Positions 1-7,592 of a stretch of DNA of 11,273 bases are shown here, piece by piece (the first letter of the stretch is position 1; the number at the start of each line of letters is the position of its first letter). The stretch comes from Syntrophobacterales bacterium. GTDB taxonomy: Bacteria > Desulfobacterota > Desulfobaccia > Desulfobaccales > 0-14-0-80-60-11. Where the stretch lies: positions 1 through 11,273 of the forward strand of contig JALNYP010000091.1 in the NCBI GenBank assembly GCA_023229795.1, in the 5' to 3' direction. The notes below the pieces were generated by a model. It had not been told where the DNA came from and searched no databases. It saw only the letters and a list, made by a program, of their open reading frames with translations. The position numbers and the translations under genes are program-made.

Positions 1-45
1 CGTGATCCGGCTGCCTTTGGGGAGTTCTGCAAGTGTCCGTGCCAT
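1..45 (-). CDS. Probable IS4-family transposase, N-terminal 15 codons only
   Basis: The reverse strand has a perfect AGGAGG (53-58) seven bases before an ATG (43-45), then an open frame MARTLAELPKGSRIT running off the window edge. The opening, with the LPKGSRIT block, resembles the N-terminal domain of IS4-family transposases as I remember it (a LPxGSRxxDHISLG-like start). The evidence is one strong ribosome binding site and 15 residues, so the family call is tentative. A MITE-like inverted repeat right behind it and the sequence at 93-110 (possible element end) fit a mobile element boundary here. Whether the rest of the transposase is intact cannot be seen. Confidence 0.5.
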   Translation of the reverse strand, partial: MARTLAELPKGSRIT

Positions 46-110
46 CTGCGGTCCTCCTGGGAAAATTTGACCCAGAATACCACAGAAATATCATTAAGTG
101 AACAGTATTA

Positions 111-203
111 CCCCTAAATCCCCCTTTGTCAAAGGGGGACTTTTCGAGCAATTCCTTATAGTTCCCCCCTTTGACAAAGGGGGGTTAGGGGGGATTTTGG
201 TTT
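111..203. repeat. MITE-like inverted repeat (CCCCTTTGTCAAAGGGG type)
   Basis: Two arms of about 29 bases face each other around a spacer of about 30 bases. The left arm starts CCCCTAAATCCCCCTTTG (111) and the right arm ends GGGGGGTTAGGGGGGA (about 198). Each arm also contains its own smaller palindrome, CCCCTTTGTCAAAGGGG on the left and CCCCTTTGACAAAGGGG on the right. Repeats of this look are scattered between genes in many bacteria. It has no coding capacity. It lies between the transposase start and the terminator of the radical SAM unit. Confidence 0.75.
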
Positions 204-245
204 TTTGAGCATGTGCCTTAATGGAAAAAACTTTTGGCATTCGCT

Positions 246-277
246 ATAAAAACAGGGGCGGTCCTTAGACCGCCCCT
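246..277 (-). terminator. Intrinsic terminator of the peptide/radical SAM unit
   Basis: On the minus strand a perfect 10-bp stem, AGGGGCGGTC / GACCGCCCCT, closes a 4-base loop (TAAG) and is followed by GTTTTTAT. It begins 34 bases after the radical SAM stop codon, so it marks the end of that unit. No further minus-strand gene is read through before the transposase start. Confidence 0.85.
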
Positions 278-311
278 GCCGCGTTAACCTTCTCTTTTAT
301 CTCCTGCTGTC

Positions 312-1709
312 CTACATCACCACGATCGGGTCCAGGTCGTCTTTCCAGCCATCCCAGAGGTAGTCGTCCAGGCGGCCCTGGGCGATGACCCGGAAGGCAT
401 AGCGGGCCTGCGCGGTATAGAAATCACACAGCGGCGCCGGCGCCTCCAGCTTGCCGTTGATGGCGTAGACCTCCGCCGGACAGGGCGCGCCGCAGAAGTG
501 GCGCACCGCGCAGCGGTTGCAGGGCGCAAAACCCTCCGCCACCCGGGTGGTGACGTCTTGGAAGGGCTTGGTCTTCAGCAACTCCGGCACCGGCGTCTCC
601 CAGAGGTTGCCGCCGTGAAACTCGGGCAGGCCCAGGAATTCGCTGCACGGGGCCACTTCGCCCTTGGCGCCCACCGCAAAGAAGCAACGGCCGCCGCCAC
701 AGGGGCTGATGTCGCACATGAGCCGCCGGGCCCCCGGAGCTACCAATCCCAACAGCAGGTTGGCGAAATTGCCGACCACCAGCTTGCGGCCGGTCTCCTG
801 GCCCAGGGCGTAGGCCCGGTCCAGGGCGGCAAAGAAGTAGTGGGCCAGCTCGGCCTGATCCGGCAGGAGATTGCGCCCGCCCATTTGCGTCCCCCGCACC
901 GGGTTCAGCAGGGCGTTGGTGACTCCCTTGGCGTGGAGAAACTCCACCATCTCCGGCAGGGCGCGGACGTTTTCCTTGGTCACCGTGGTGATCAGGTTGA
1001 GGCCGGGGTAGCCTACCAGCTCCTCCAGCACCTTCACCGTCTCGGCGAAGACCCCGGCGCCGCCCCAGGTGTGCCGGGTGCGGTCCGCCACCTCGGGGGT
1101 GGGGCCGTCCAGGGACAGGCCGATGCCCACGCTGTGGGCCACCAGGAAGTCTTTGGCCGCCTTATCCAGCAGGGTGGCGTTGGTCTGCACCCCGAACCGG
1201 AAGTAGTCGCCGTATTTTTCGATCCCGGCAAAGACCGCGTCCTTGGCCAGCAGGGGTTCGCTGCCGTGGAACACTAGTTGGGGCCGGGCCCCTTCCGGCA
1301 GGGTGGAGACGAAGAAATCCTTCAGGAGCTGGAGCGATTCCATGAGGCGGGCCGGGTCCATGTGCTCGCCGCCGCGCCGGGCGTCCCGGGGCAGGTAACA
1401 GTAACCGCAGTCCAGGTTGCAGCGCTCCGTGGGATTGAAATAGACCGCAGAGGGCAGGAGGTTGAAGCGCACGTTGTTGAGGTCCGCGGCCAGCCGGGCT
1501 TCTTTTTCTAAAAAGACCTGGGGCAGCTCCGCGCCCAGGAGATATTCCAGGGCTTCGGCCCGGGGGGCCAGCACCCAGAAGGCCGTGTCCGCGTTGATCA
1601 GGGCCACATAATCCTCGTGGCCGATCTCCAAAACGTCGAAATGGGGCCCGGCCCCGGCATTCACCGGGACTCCCGCCGGACCCCACAGAGGTGAAACTTC
1701 CTGCGCCAT
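312..1709 (-). CDS. cbpB: Radical SAM/SPASM peptide-modifying enzyme (CbpB-type candidate)
   Basis: This 465-residue protein is a radical SAM enzyme with a SPASM domain, the class that modifies short ribosomal peptides. The SAM [4Fe-4S] motif is C97-x3-C101-x2-C104 (ERCNLDCGYCY). The SAM-binding GGEP-like motif is GSEP at 149-152, and LSLDGP follows at 198-203. The C-terminal SPASM signature is complete: C342-x7-G350-x4-C355, then C397-x2-C400-x5-C406-x3-C410 and C428, enough for two auxiliary clusters; C332 and C337 are extra. Residues 1-90, before the barrel, may form a peptide-recognition region. The ATG at 1709 lies 2 bases after the stop of a 39-codon gene, implying translational coupling and naming the likely substrate. 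The unit is led by a cobalamin riboswitch. The symbol rests on my recall of the NCBI family 'peptide-modifying radical SAM enzyme CbpB'. The enzyme class is secure; the chemistry (thioether, C-C or epimerisation) is not readable from sequence. Confidence 0.92.
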   Translation of the reverse strand: MAQEVSPLWGPAGVPVNAGAGPHFDVLEIGHEDYVALINADTAFWVLAPRAEALEYLLGAELPQVFLEKEARLAADLNNVRFNLLPSAVYFNPTERCNLDCGYCYLPRDARRGGEHMDPARLMESLQLLKDFFVSTLPEGARPQLVFHGSEPLLAKDAVFAGIEKYGDYFRFGVQTNATLLDKAAKDFLVAHSVGIGLSLDGPTPEVADRTRHTWGGAGVFAETVKVLEELVGYPGLNLITTVTKENVRALPEMVEFLHAKGVTNALLNPVRGTQMGGRNLLPDQAELAHYFFAALDRAYALGQETGRKLVVGNFANLLLGLVAPGARRLMCDISPCGGGRCFFAVGAKGEVAPCSEFLGLPEFHGGNLWETPVPELLKTKPFQDVTTRVAEGFAPCNRCAVRHFCGAPCPAEVYAINGKLEAPAPLCDFYTAQARYAFRVIAQGRLDDYLWDGWKDDLDPIVVM

Positions 1710-1711
1710 GC

Positions 1712-1831
1712 CTACTTGGCCTTCTTGGCGTCGGCCATGAGGTAATGGGACAGGCCCACCTGATCGCCGTTAGGGGCGCAGGTGTAGCGGATGCTGATGG
1801 GTTTCACCTTACTACTCTTAGATTTTTGCAT
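1712..1831 (-). CDS. cbpA: 39-residue precursor peptide for the radical SAM enzyme (CbpA-type candidate)
   Basis: This small gene is missed by ordinary length cut-offs. It starts at ATG 1829-1831 with a very strong GGAGG ending eight bases upstream, and stops at TAG 1712-1714, 2 bases before the radical SAM start. The peptide has three zones: a Lys/Ser-rich N terminus (residues 1-10, MQKSKSSKVK), a middle ISIRYTCAPNGDQVGLSHYL (12-31) with a single Cys (C18), two Gly, a His (H29) and two Tyr, and an Ala/Lys-rich tail (ADAKKAK). One Cys in a short conserved-looking core next to a SPASM enzyme suggests a thioether or other cross-link, or a metal/corrinoid ligand; this is inference. No Gly-Gly leader cut site, protease or exporter gene is seen. 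It is transcribed behind a cobalamin riboswitch. I recall a family 'modified peptide precursor CbpA' paired with CbpB and believe this is a member. Confidence 0.82.
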   Translation of the reverse strand: MQKSKSSKVKPISIRYTCAPNGDQVGLSHYLMADAKKAK

Positions 1832-1903
1832 ATACTTGTCCTCCTTCCTCGTGTGGTTTACCGGGGTCAGCCGGAAAACGCGACCGCCGGGGATAAGCTT
1901 TTA

Positions 1904-1986
1904 TTCACCGCAGAGACGCAGAGAGCGCAGAGGATTTTATAATTTCTCTGTGTTTTTCTCTGCGTCCTCCGCGCCTCTGCGGTTCA
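1904..1986. repeat. Palindromic intergenic repeat (ACCGCAGAG...CGCAGAG type) in the peptide leader
   Basis: Two arms, ACCGCAGAGACGCAGAG and onward (1907-1932) and its near-reverse complement (about 1959-1984), match over 26 positions with four substitutions, leaving an AT-rich centre of about 26 bases. This is the widespread 'CGCAGAGACGCAGAG' intergenic repeat of bacterial genomes. Here it lies between the riboswitch terminator and the peptide start, so on the minus-strand transcript it would fold into a long hairpin about 73 bases upstream of the peptide ATG. It contains no gene. Confidence 0.8.
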
Positions 1987-2011
1987 AGTTTTTGGTTTCT
2001 GCCTTTACAAC

Positions 2012-2044
2012 AAAAAAAAGAGTCCCATCGCTTGGATGGAACTC
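2012..2044 (-). terminator. Intrinsic terminator downstream of the cobalamin aptamer (expression platform)
   Basis: On the minus strand, GAGTTCCATC pairs with GATGGGACTC (10 bp, one G-U) around a CAAGC loop and is followed directly by eight T. It begins about 30 bases after the aptamer's closing stem. Competing pairings exist just upstream: GATGG at 2051-2055 (minus sense) can pair with CCATC at 2035-2039, and ACTCC at 2057-2061 with GGAGT at 2041-2045. Either would break the terminator stem. This fits ligand-dependent transcription termination: cobalamin bound, terminator forms, peptide off. Stem and T-run are seen; the switching is inferred. Confidence 0.85.
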
Positions 2045-2073
2045 CCTTTACCATCAGGAGTACTCTCGTCATG

Positions 2074-2245
2074 CACCGCCAGGCAGGTCTTCTGGCTCTC
2101 GGATCAGCCGGAGAACGTCAGCCTTCCCACCGGGGTTTTGATAACTCCCCGGCAGTGGCCGGCTTGCGCCTTAACGTCTTCCGTCCCCGATTACAGCGGC
2201 GGGACCGCCCCGGATTCACACCGGGTTCCGGATTGCCTGGGGGTT
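2074..2245 (-). promoter_or_regulatory. Cobalamin (B12) riboswitch controlling the peptide/radical SAM unit
   Basis: Read on the minus strand, the region carries the cobalamin-aptamer landmarks in order: GGTGTGAATCCGG (2222-2210), GGTCCCGCCGCTGTAA (2206-2191), a GCCACTG element (about 2160-2154), GGTGGGAAGG (2131-2122), and the B12 box GCCAGAAGACCTGCC (2096-2082). The closing helix P1 is CCAGGCA (2240-2234) with TGCCTGG (2085-2079). The next gene on this strand is the 39-residue peptide, not the B12 transport or synthesis genes such riboswitches usually precede. hisS starts on the opposite strand and is not controlled by it. Confidence 0.96.
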
Positions 2246-2261
2246 TAGTTATCTGAAAAAA

Positions 2262-2291
2262 TTCATAACATGATAGCCGCGGTCTTGTCAA
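2262..2291 (-). promoter_or_regulatory. Promoter of the riboswitch-peptide-radical SAM unit
   Basis: The minus strand has a consensus -35 TTGACA (2291-2286) and, after 18 bases, a -10-like TATGAA (2267-2262, four of six). This places the transcript start near 2254, just ahead of the riboswitch P1 helix at 2240, as expected for a leader riboswitch. The -10 is not strong, and the exact start is inferred. Confidence 0.6.
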
Positions 2292-2339
2292 GCCGGTCAG
2301 CCCATGGGGCATTGCTTCTCTTTAGCGCTCCTAAATCAC

Positions 2340-2370
2340 CTTGACAGTCAAGCCCTTTAAAGGTTATTTT
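2340..2370 (+). promoter_or_regulatory. Candidate hisS promoter overlapping two small palindromes
   Basis: A TTGACA at 2341-2346 is followed after 18 bases by TATTTT (2365-2370, four of six to the -10 consensus), 25 bases before the hisS ATG. The -35 lies inside a perfect palindrome CTTGAC-A-GTCAAG (2340-2352), and CCTTTAAAGG (2354-2363) is a second one in the spacer. They could be an operator or chance. The promoter diverges from the riboswitch promoter, with about 49 bases between the two -35 boxes. Confidence 0.4.
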
Positions 2371-2395
2371 TATTATTTCGGGTGGATGTTCAGCT

Positions 2396-3706
2396 ATGAT
2401 CAAAGCAATTCGCGGCATGCGGGATATCTTGCCGCCGGACACGGCGCGGTGGCAGTGGGTCGAATCCGTGGCCCGGGAGGTCTTCGACCTCTACGGCTAC
2501 CGCGAGATTCGTCTGCCCCTGCTCGAACGCACCGAGCTCTTCGCCCGCTCCATCGGCACCGAGACCGACATCGTGGCCAAGGAGATGTACACCTTCCCGG
2601 ACCGCAAGGGCGATTCCCTGACGCTGCGGCCCGAGGCCACTGCCTCGGTGCTGCGGGCGGTCCTGGAAAACCGCCTGGACAAAGGCGCCGGGATCAAGAA
2701 GCTCTATACCCTGGGACCCATGTTCCGCTATGAGCGGCCCCAGAAGGGACGCTTCCGCCAGTTTTACCAGATCAACTGCGAGGCTTACGGCGGCGAGGCC
2801 CCCGAGCTGGACGTGGAAGTCATCCTGCTCCTGTTGACCATCCTCAAGCGGCTGCTGGTCGGGGAGATGCGCCTGCTCATTAATTCCCTGGGCTGTCCCG
2901 ACTGCCAGAAAAAATTCAAGGCGGCCCTCGGGTTATTCCTGATCAACCGGGAAGGCCTGTGCGAGGACTGCCTGCGCCGCCGCACCACCAACCCCTTGCG
3001 GGTCCTGGACTGCAAGAGCGCCAATTGCCAGTCGATTTTGCAGGGCGCCCCGGTGATGCGGGATTATCTCTGTAACGATTGCGCCGCCCATTTTGCCCGG
3101 GTGCAGGAACTGCTGGATCGCTTTAACGTAACTTATGAGATGCAGCCCAAGCTGGTGCGGGGTCTGGACTATTACACCCGCACCGCCTTCGAGGTAGTGG
3201 CCGTGGGCCTGGGAGCCCAGGACGCGGTGGCCGGAGGCGGGCGCTACAACGGCCTGTCCCAGGAATTGGGCGGCCCGGAGCTGCCGGCCATCGGTTTTGC
3301 CATCGGCGAGGACCGCCTCCTGGAGGTATTGCCCCAGGATTTAGGCCAGGATCACCAGCCGCGCGTCTTTGTGGCGGCCCTGGGCGAGGCGGCCCGGGAG
3401 CGGGCCTTCGTCCTGGTCCAGGACCTGCGCTGGAAGAATTTGCCCGCAGAGATGGATTTCGAAGGGCGGTCGCTCAAGGCCCAGATGACCCTGGCGGATC
3501 GCCTGGGCGCGACCTACGCGGTCATCCTGGGGGATAAGGAATTAGCCGCGGGCGTGGCCCAGGTGCGGCCCATGCGGAATGTGGCCCGGCAGCCCGACGG
3601 CTCGGCCCAGGGGCTGGAAGTCGAGGGCGGGAGGCTCCAGATTGAGCAGGAGCAGGTGCCCCTGGAGGGTCTGCCGGATTATTTATTGCAAAAATTTCGA
3701 GTCTGA
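2396..3706 (+). CDS. hisS: Histidine--tRNA ligase
   Basis: This cytoplasmic class II synthetase charges tRNA-His. The 436 residues start with the standard IRGMRDILPPD (5-15). Motif 2 is FRYERPQKGRFRQ (110-122), the histidine-binding loops are LVRGLDYYTRTAFEV (253-267) and GGGRYNGL (280-287), and motif 3 is IGFAIGEDRL (299-308). The region 165-230 carries eight cysteines in CxxC-like pairs (C167/C170, C189/C192, C206/C211, C226/C229). As I recall this occurs in a large clade of bacterial HisRS and may bind metal. The C-terminal anticodon domain is present, so the gene is full length. ATG 2396 is preceded by GGTGGA, a moderate binding site. aspS follows after 108 bases, a neighbour pair frequent in bacteria. 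Confidence 0.97.
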   Translation: MIKAIRGMRDILPPDTARWQWVESVAREVFDLYGYREIRLPLLERTELFARSIGTETDIVAKEMYTFPDRKGDSLTLRPEATASVLRAVLENRLDKGAGIKKLYTLGPMFRYERPQKGRFRQFYQINCEAYGGEAPELDVEVILLLLTILKRLLVGEMRLLINSLGCPDCQKKFKAALGLFLINREGLCEDCLRRRTTNPLRVLDCKSANCQSILQGAPVMRDYLCNDCAAHFARVQELLDRFNVTYEMQPKLVRGLDYYTRTAFEVVAVGLGAQDAVAGGGRYNGLSQELGGPELPAIGFAIGEDRLLEVLPQDLGQDHQPRVFVAALGEAARERAFVLVQDLRWKNLPAEMDFEGRSLKAQMTLADRLGATYAVILGDKELAAGVAQVRPMRNVARQPDGSAQGLEVEGGRLQIEQEQVPLEGLPDYLLQKFRV

Positions 3707-3746
3707 GAAACTTTGTCGGGGCGCACCGCGTGTGCGACCTCGAAAA

Positions 3747-3768
3747 GGGCGGACACACAGGTCCGCCC
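3747..3768. repeat. Hairpin repeat, copy A (GGGCGGAC / GTCCGCCC)
   Basis: A perfect 8-bp inverted repeat, GGGCGGAC-ACACAG-GTCCGCCC, sits in the 108-base hisS-aspS spacer. Its reverse complement closely matches the hairpin at 10121-10146 (both contain GTGTGTCCGCCC), so this is a dispersed repeat of this genome. It has no T-run, so a terminator role is unlikely. It could affect RNA stability between hisS and aspS. Confidence 0.65.
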
Positions 3769-3814
3769 CTACGTTCGCCCCCATGGAAAATACTGGGGGA
3801 GAAGGGAAGACAAC

Positions 3815-5596
<1,782 letters not shown>

Positions 5597-5688
5597 CAGT
5601 AGCCAGTCGTCAGCAACCAGTAGTTAGTCAGACCCATTGATCGCTTAGGGCTTTTTAACTGACCACTGGCCACTGGCCACTGAGAACT
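5597..5688 (+). repeat. Degenerate 7-base tandem repeats in the aspS spacer
   Basis: Directly after the aspS stop a period-7 run reads CAGTAGC-CAGTCGT-CAGCAAC-CAGTAGT-TAGTCAG (5597-5631). After a 26-base break a cleaner run reads ACTGACC-ACTGGCC-ACTGGCC-ACTGAGA (5658-5685). The second run ends only eight bases before the next start codon and occupies the place of a ribosome binding site. A similar array precedes the mutase gene at 7755. No terminator or promoter is obvious in this spacer. Confidence 0.7.
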
Positions 5689-5693
5689 TAATA

Positions 5694-7538
5694 ATGGATG
5701 GCAAGATTATGTCTCGTTGGAACAAGGAACGCCGGTTATTGGATCATGAGCACACCTCTTTTTGGCATCATAAGCTGCAGGAGGTGAGTGAGCCCAACCT
5801 GATGCGGAACATCTTCCCCTACACGGAAGTGGCCCGGATCGATTTCGACTACAAGTTCGTCATGCCCCAACCCCCGGAGCAGATGCTGCTCACCGACACC
5901 ACCTTCCGGGATGGGCAGCAGGCGCGGCCGCCTTACACGGTGAAACAGATCGTCGACATCTTCGACCTGCTCCACCGCCTGTCGGGCCCCAGGGGGATCG
6001 TGCGCCAGAGCGAGTTCTTCCTCTACAGCACCAAAGATAAAGAGGCCGTGGAGCAGTGCCGGGCCCGGGGTTACCGCTACCCCGAGATCACCGGCTGGAT
6101 TAGGGCCAATGCCTCTGACCTGGCCCTCGTGAAGGAGATGGGCCTGGCCGAGACCGGCATCCTCACGTCGGTGTCCGATTACCACATCTTCCTGAAGCTC
6201 AAATGGGACCGCAAAAAGGCCATGGAGGACTACCTGGCCATCGTCAAGGCGGCCCTGGATATGGGCATTAAGCCCCGGTGCCACATGGAAGACGTCACCC
6301 GGGCTGACGTCTACGGCTTCTGTGTGCCCTTTGCCATCGAATTGATGAAACTGCGGGAAGAAAGCGGCATCGACATCAAGCTGCGGCTGTGCGACACCAT
6401 GGGCTACGGGGTGCCTTATCCCGGCGCCGCCCTGCCCCGGAGCGTGCCCAAGCTGGTGCGGGCCATGATCGAAGACGCCGGATTTCCGGGCCACCTGTTG
6501 GAATGGCACGGCCACAACGACTTTCACAAGGTCCTGGTCAACAGCGTCACCGCCTGGCTGTATGGCTGCGGCGCGGTGAACGGGGCCCTGCTGGGCTTCG
6601 GGGAACGCACCGGGAACGCCCCCATTGAGGGCATGCTCATGGAGTATATCTCGCTGAGGGGCGCCACCGACGGCATCGACACCGCGGCGATCTCGGAAAT
6701 CGCCGAGTACTTCGAGCGGGAGCTGCACTACCACATCCCGGCCAACTATCCCTTTGTAGGCAAAAACTTCAACAATACCAGCGCCGGCATCCATGCGGAC
6801 GGTCTACTCAAGAACGAAGAGATCTACAATGCCTTCGATACCGGCAAGATCCTGAACCGGCCCATCCGGATCACCATCACCGACAAATCCGGCAAGGCCG
6901 GCATCGTGCATTGGCTCAATTCCCGGCTGAAGCTGGAAGGCGATCGGGCGGTGGATAAGAACCACCCCGGGGTGGCCAAGATCTTCAAGCGCATCATGGA
7001 AATGTACGAATCCGGGCGCTGCACTACCATTTCCGACGAAGAGATGGAAACCCTGGCCCGCAAGTATCTCTCCGAGCTCTTTGTGTCGGAGTTCGACCAG
7101 CTCAAGCAGAAGGCCCATAAGCTGGCGGCCCACCTGGCCGAGGACCTGGCCTTGCAGGAAGATATCCGTTCCATGGACCCGGCGCGCATGGAGCCGGTCC
7201 TCCAGCAGGCCCTGGACAACTACCCCTTTATCCAGTTCATGTACGTGGTCAATCTGGAAGGCGGCAAGATCACCAAAAACATCACCCATATCGTGGACCG
7301 GGCCAAGTACGCCGAAATGAAACTGGATGAGGACCTGTCCAACCGCTCCTGGTTTATCGAACCTATTAAGAGCGGCAAGGTGTTCGTCTCCGACTTCTAC
7401 ACCTCCCGGTTCACCGGAGCCCTGTGCATCACGGTGAGCGTGCCGGTGCGCAACGAGGCCGATGAAATCCAGGGCATTCTGGGCCTGGATATCCGGTTTG
7501 AAGCCCTGGCCAAGATGGAGCAGGAAGGGGAGATTTAA
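5694..7538 (+). CDS. DRE-TIM Claisen-type enzyme (candidate Re-citrate synthase) fused to a Cache-like domain
   Basis: The 614-residue protein has two parts. Residues about 64-330 form an HMGL-like/DRE-TIM barrel: LLTDTTFRDGQQ (65-76, with the R72-D73 pair), metal-binding H272 and H274 in WHGHND, and GFGERTGNAPIEG (301-313). TSAGIHADG (362-370) matches the catalytic-His subdomain of isopropylmalate/homocitrate synthases. The sequence resembles what I recall of anaerobe Re-citrate synthases, which condense acetyl-CoA and oxaloacetate; the substrate is not proven. Residues about 485-608 resemble a Cache/PDC ligand-binding domain: NRSWF (550-554), VFVSDFYTS (563-571), CITVSVPV (578-585), GILGLDIRFEAL (594-605). 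A Lys/Leu-rich helix (462-487) links the parts. No LeuA-type regulatory domain, transmembrane segment or signal peptide is seen, so the protein is cytosolic. Start is uncertain: ATG 5694 or ATG 5709, neither with a good binding site. Confidence 0.88.
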   Translation: MDGKIMSRWNKERRLLDHEHTSFWHHKLQEVSEPNLMRNIFPYTEVARIDFDYKFVMPQPPEQMLLTDTTFRDGQQARPPYTVKQIVDIFDLLHRLSGPRGIVRQSEFFLYSTKDKEAVEQCRARGYRYPEITGWIRANASDLALVKEMGLAETGILTSVSDYHIFLKLKWDRKKAMEDYLAIVKAALDMGIKPRCHMEDVTRADVYGFCVPFAIELMKLREESGIDIKLRLCDTMGYGVPYPGAALPRSVPKLVRAMIEDAGFPGHLLEWHGHNDFHKVLVNSVTAWLYGCGAVNGALLGFGERTGNAPIEGMLMEYISLRGATDGIDTAAISEIAEYFERELHYHIPANYPFVGKNFNNTSAGIHADGLLKNEEIYNAFDTGKILNRPIRITITDKSGKAGIVHWLNSRLKLEGDRAVDKNHPGVAKIFKRIMEMYESGRCTTISDEEMETLARKYLSELFVSEFDQLKQKAHKLAAHLAEDLALQEDIRSMDPARMEPVLQQALDNYPFIQFMYVVNLEGGKITKNITHIVDRAKYAEMKLDEDLSNRSWFIEPIKSGKVFVSDFYTSRFTGALCITVSVPVRNEADEIQGILGLDIRFEALAKMEQEGEI

Positions 7539-7567
7539 GGAGCCATGCGGGCTTTCGGCTGATCATC

Positions 7568-7592
7568 AAGGGCGCCCCAGATGGGCGCCCTT
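7568..7592 (+). terminator. Terminator-like hairpin after the fusion gene
   Basis: A perfect 9-bp stem, AAGGGCGCC / GGCGCCCTT, closes a 7-base loop (CCAGATG) 29 bases after the stop codon and is followed by TGTCTAT. The stem is strong but the T-run is short, so termination may be partial and read-through into the mutase genes is possible. Confidence 0.65.

Noticed and set aside
498..1277. 259-residue plus-strand open frame opposite the radical SAM gene
   Set aside because: Its translation is a Gly/His/Gln-rich shadow without any motif, while the minus strand encodes a complete radical SAM/SPASM signature.
1691..2256. Several plus-strand frames over the peptide gene, repeat and riboswitch
   Set aside because: They translate structured RNA and repeat sequence; the riboswitch and the 39-codon gene on the minus strand explain the region.
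3713..3814. 34-codon N-terminal extension of AspRS
   Set aside because: It translates the hairpin repeat, lacks a binding site, and would exceed the family length; GTG 3815 with AGAAGGGAAG fits.
5597..5688. Possible CRISPR-like array
   Set aside because: Units are only 7 bases with no spacers; it is a short tandem repeat.
5694..7538. Simple call as 2-isopropylmalate synthase
   Set aside because: The barrel fits the broader family, but there is no LeuA regulatory domain, no leucine gene neighbours, and the C terminus is Cache-like instead.
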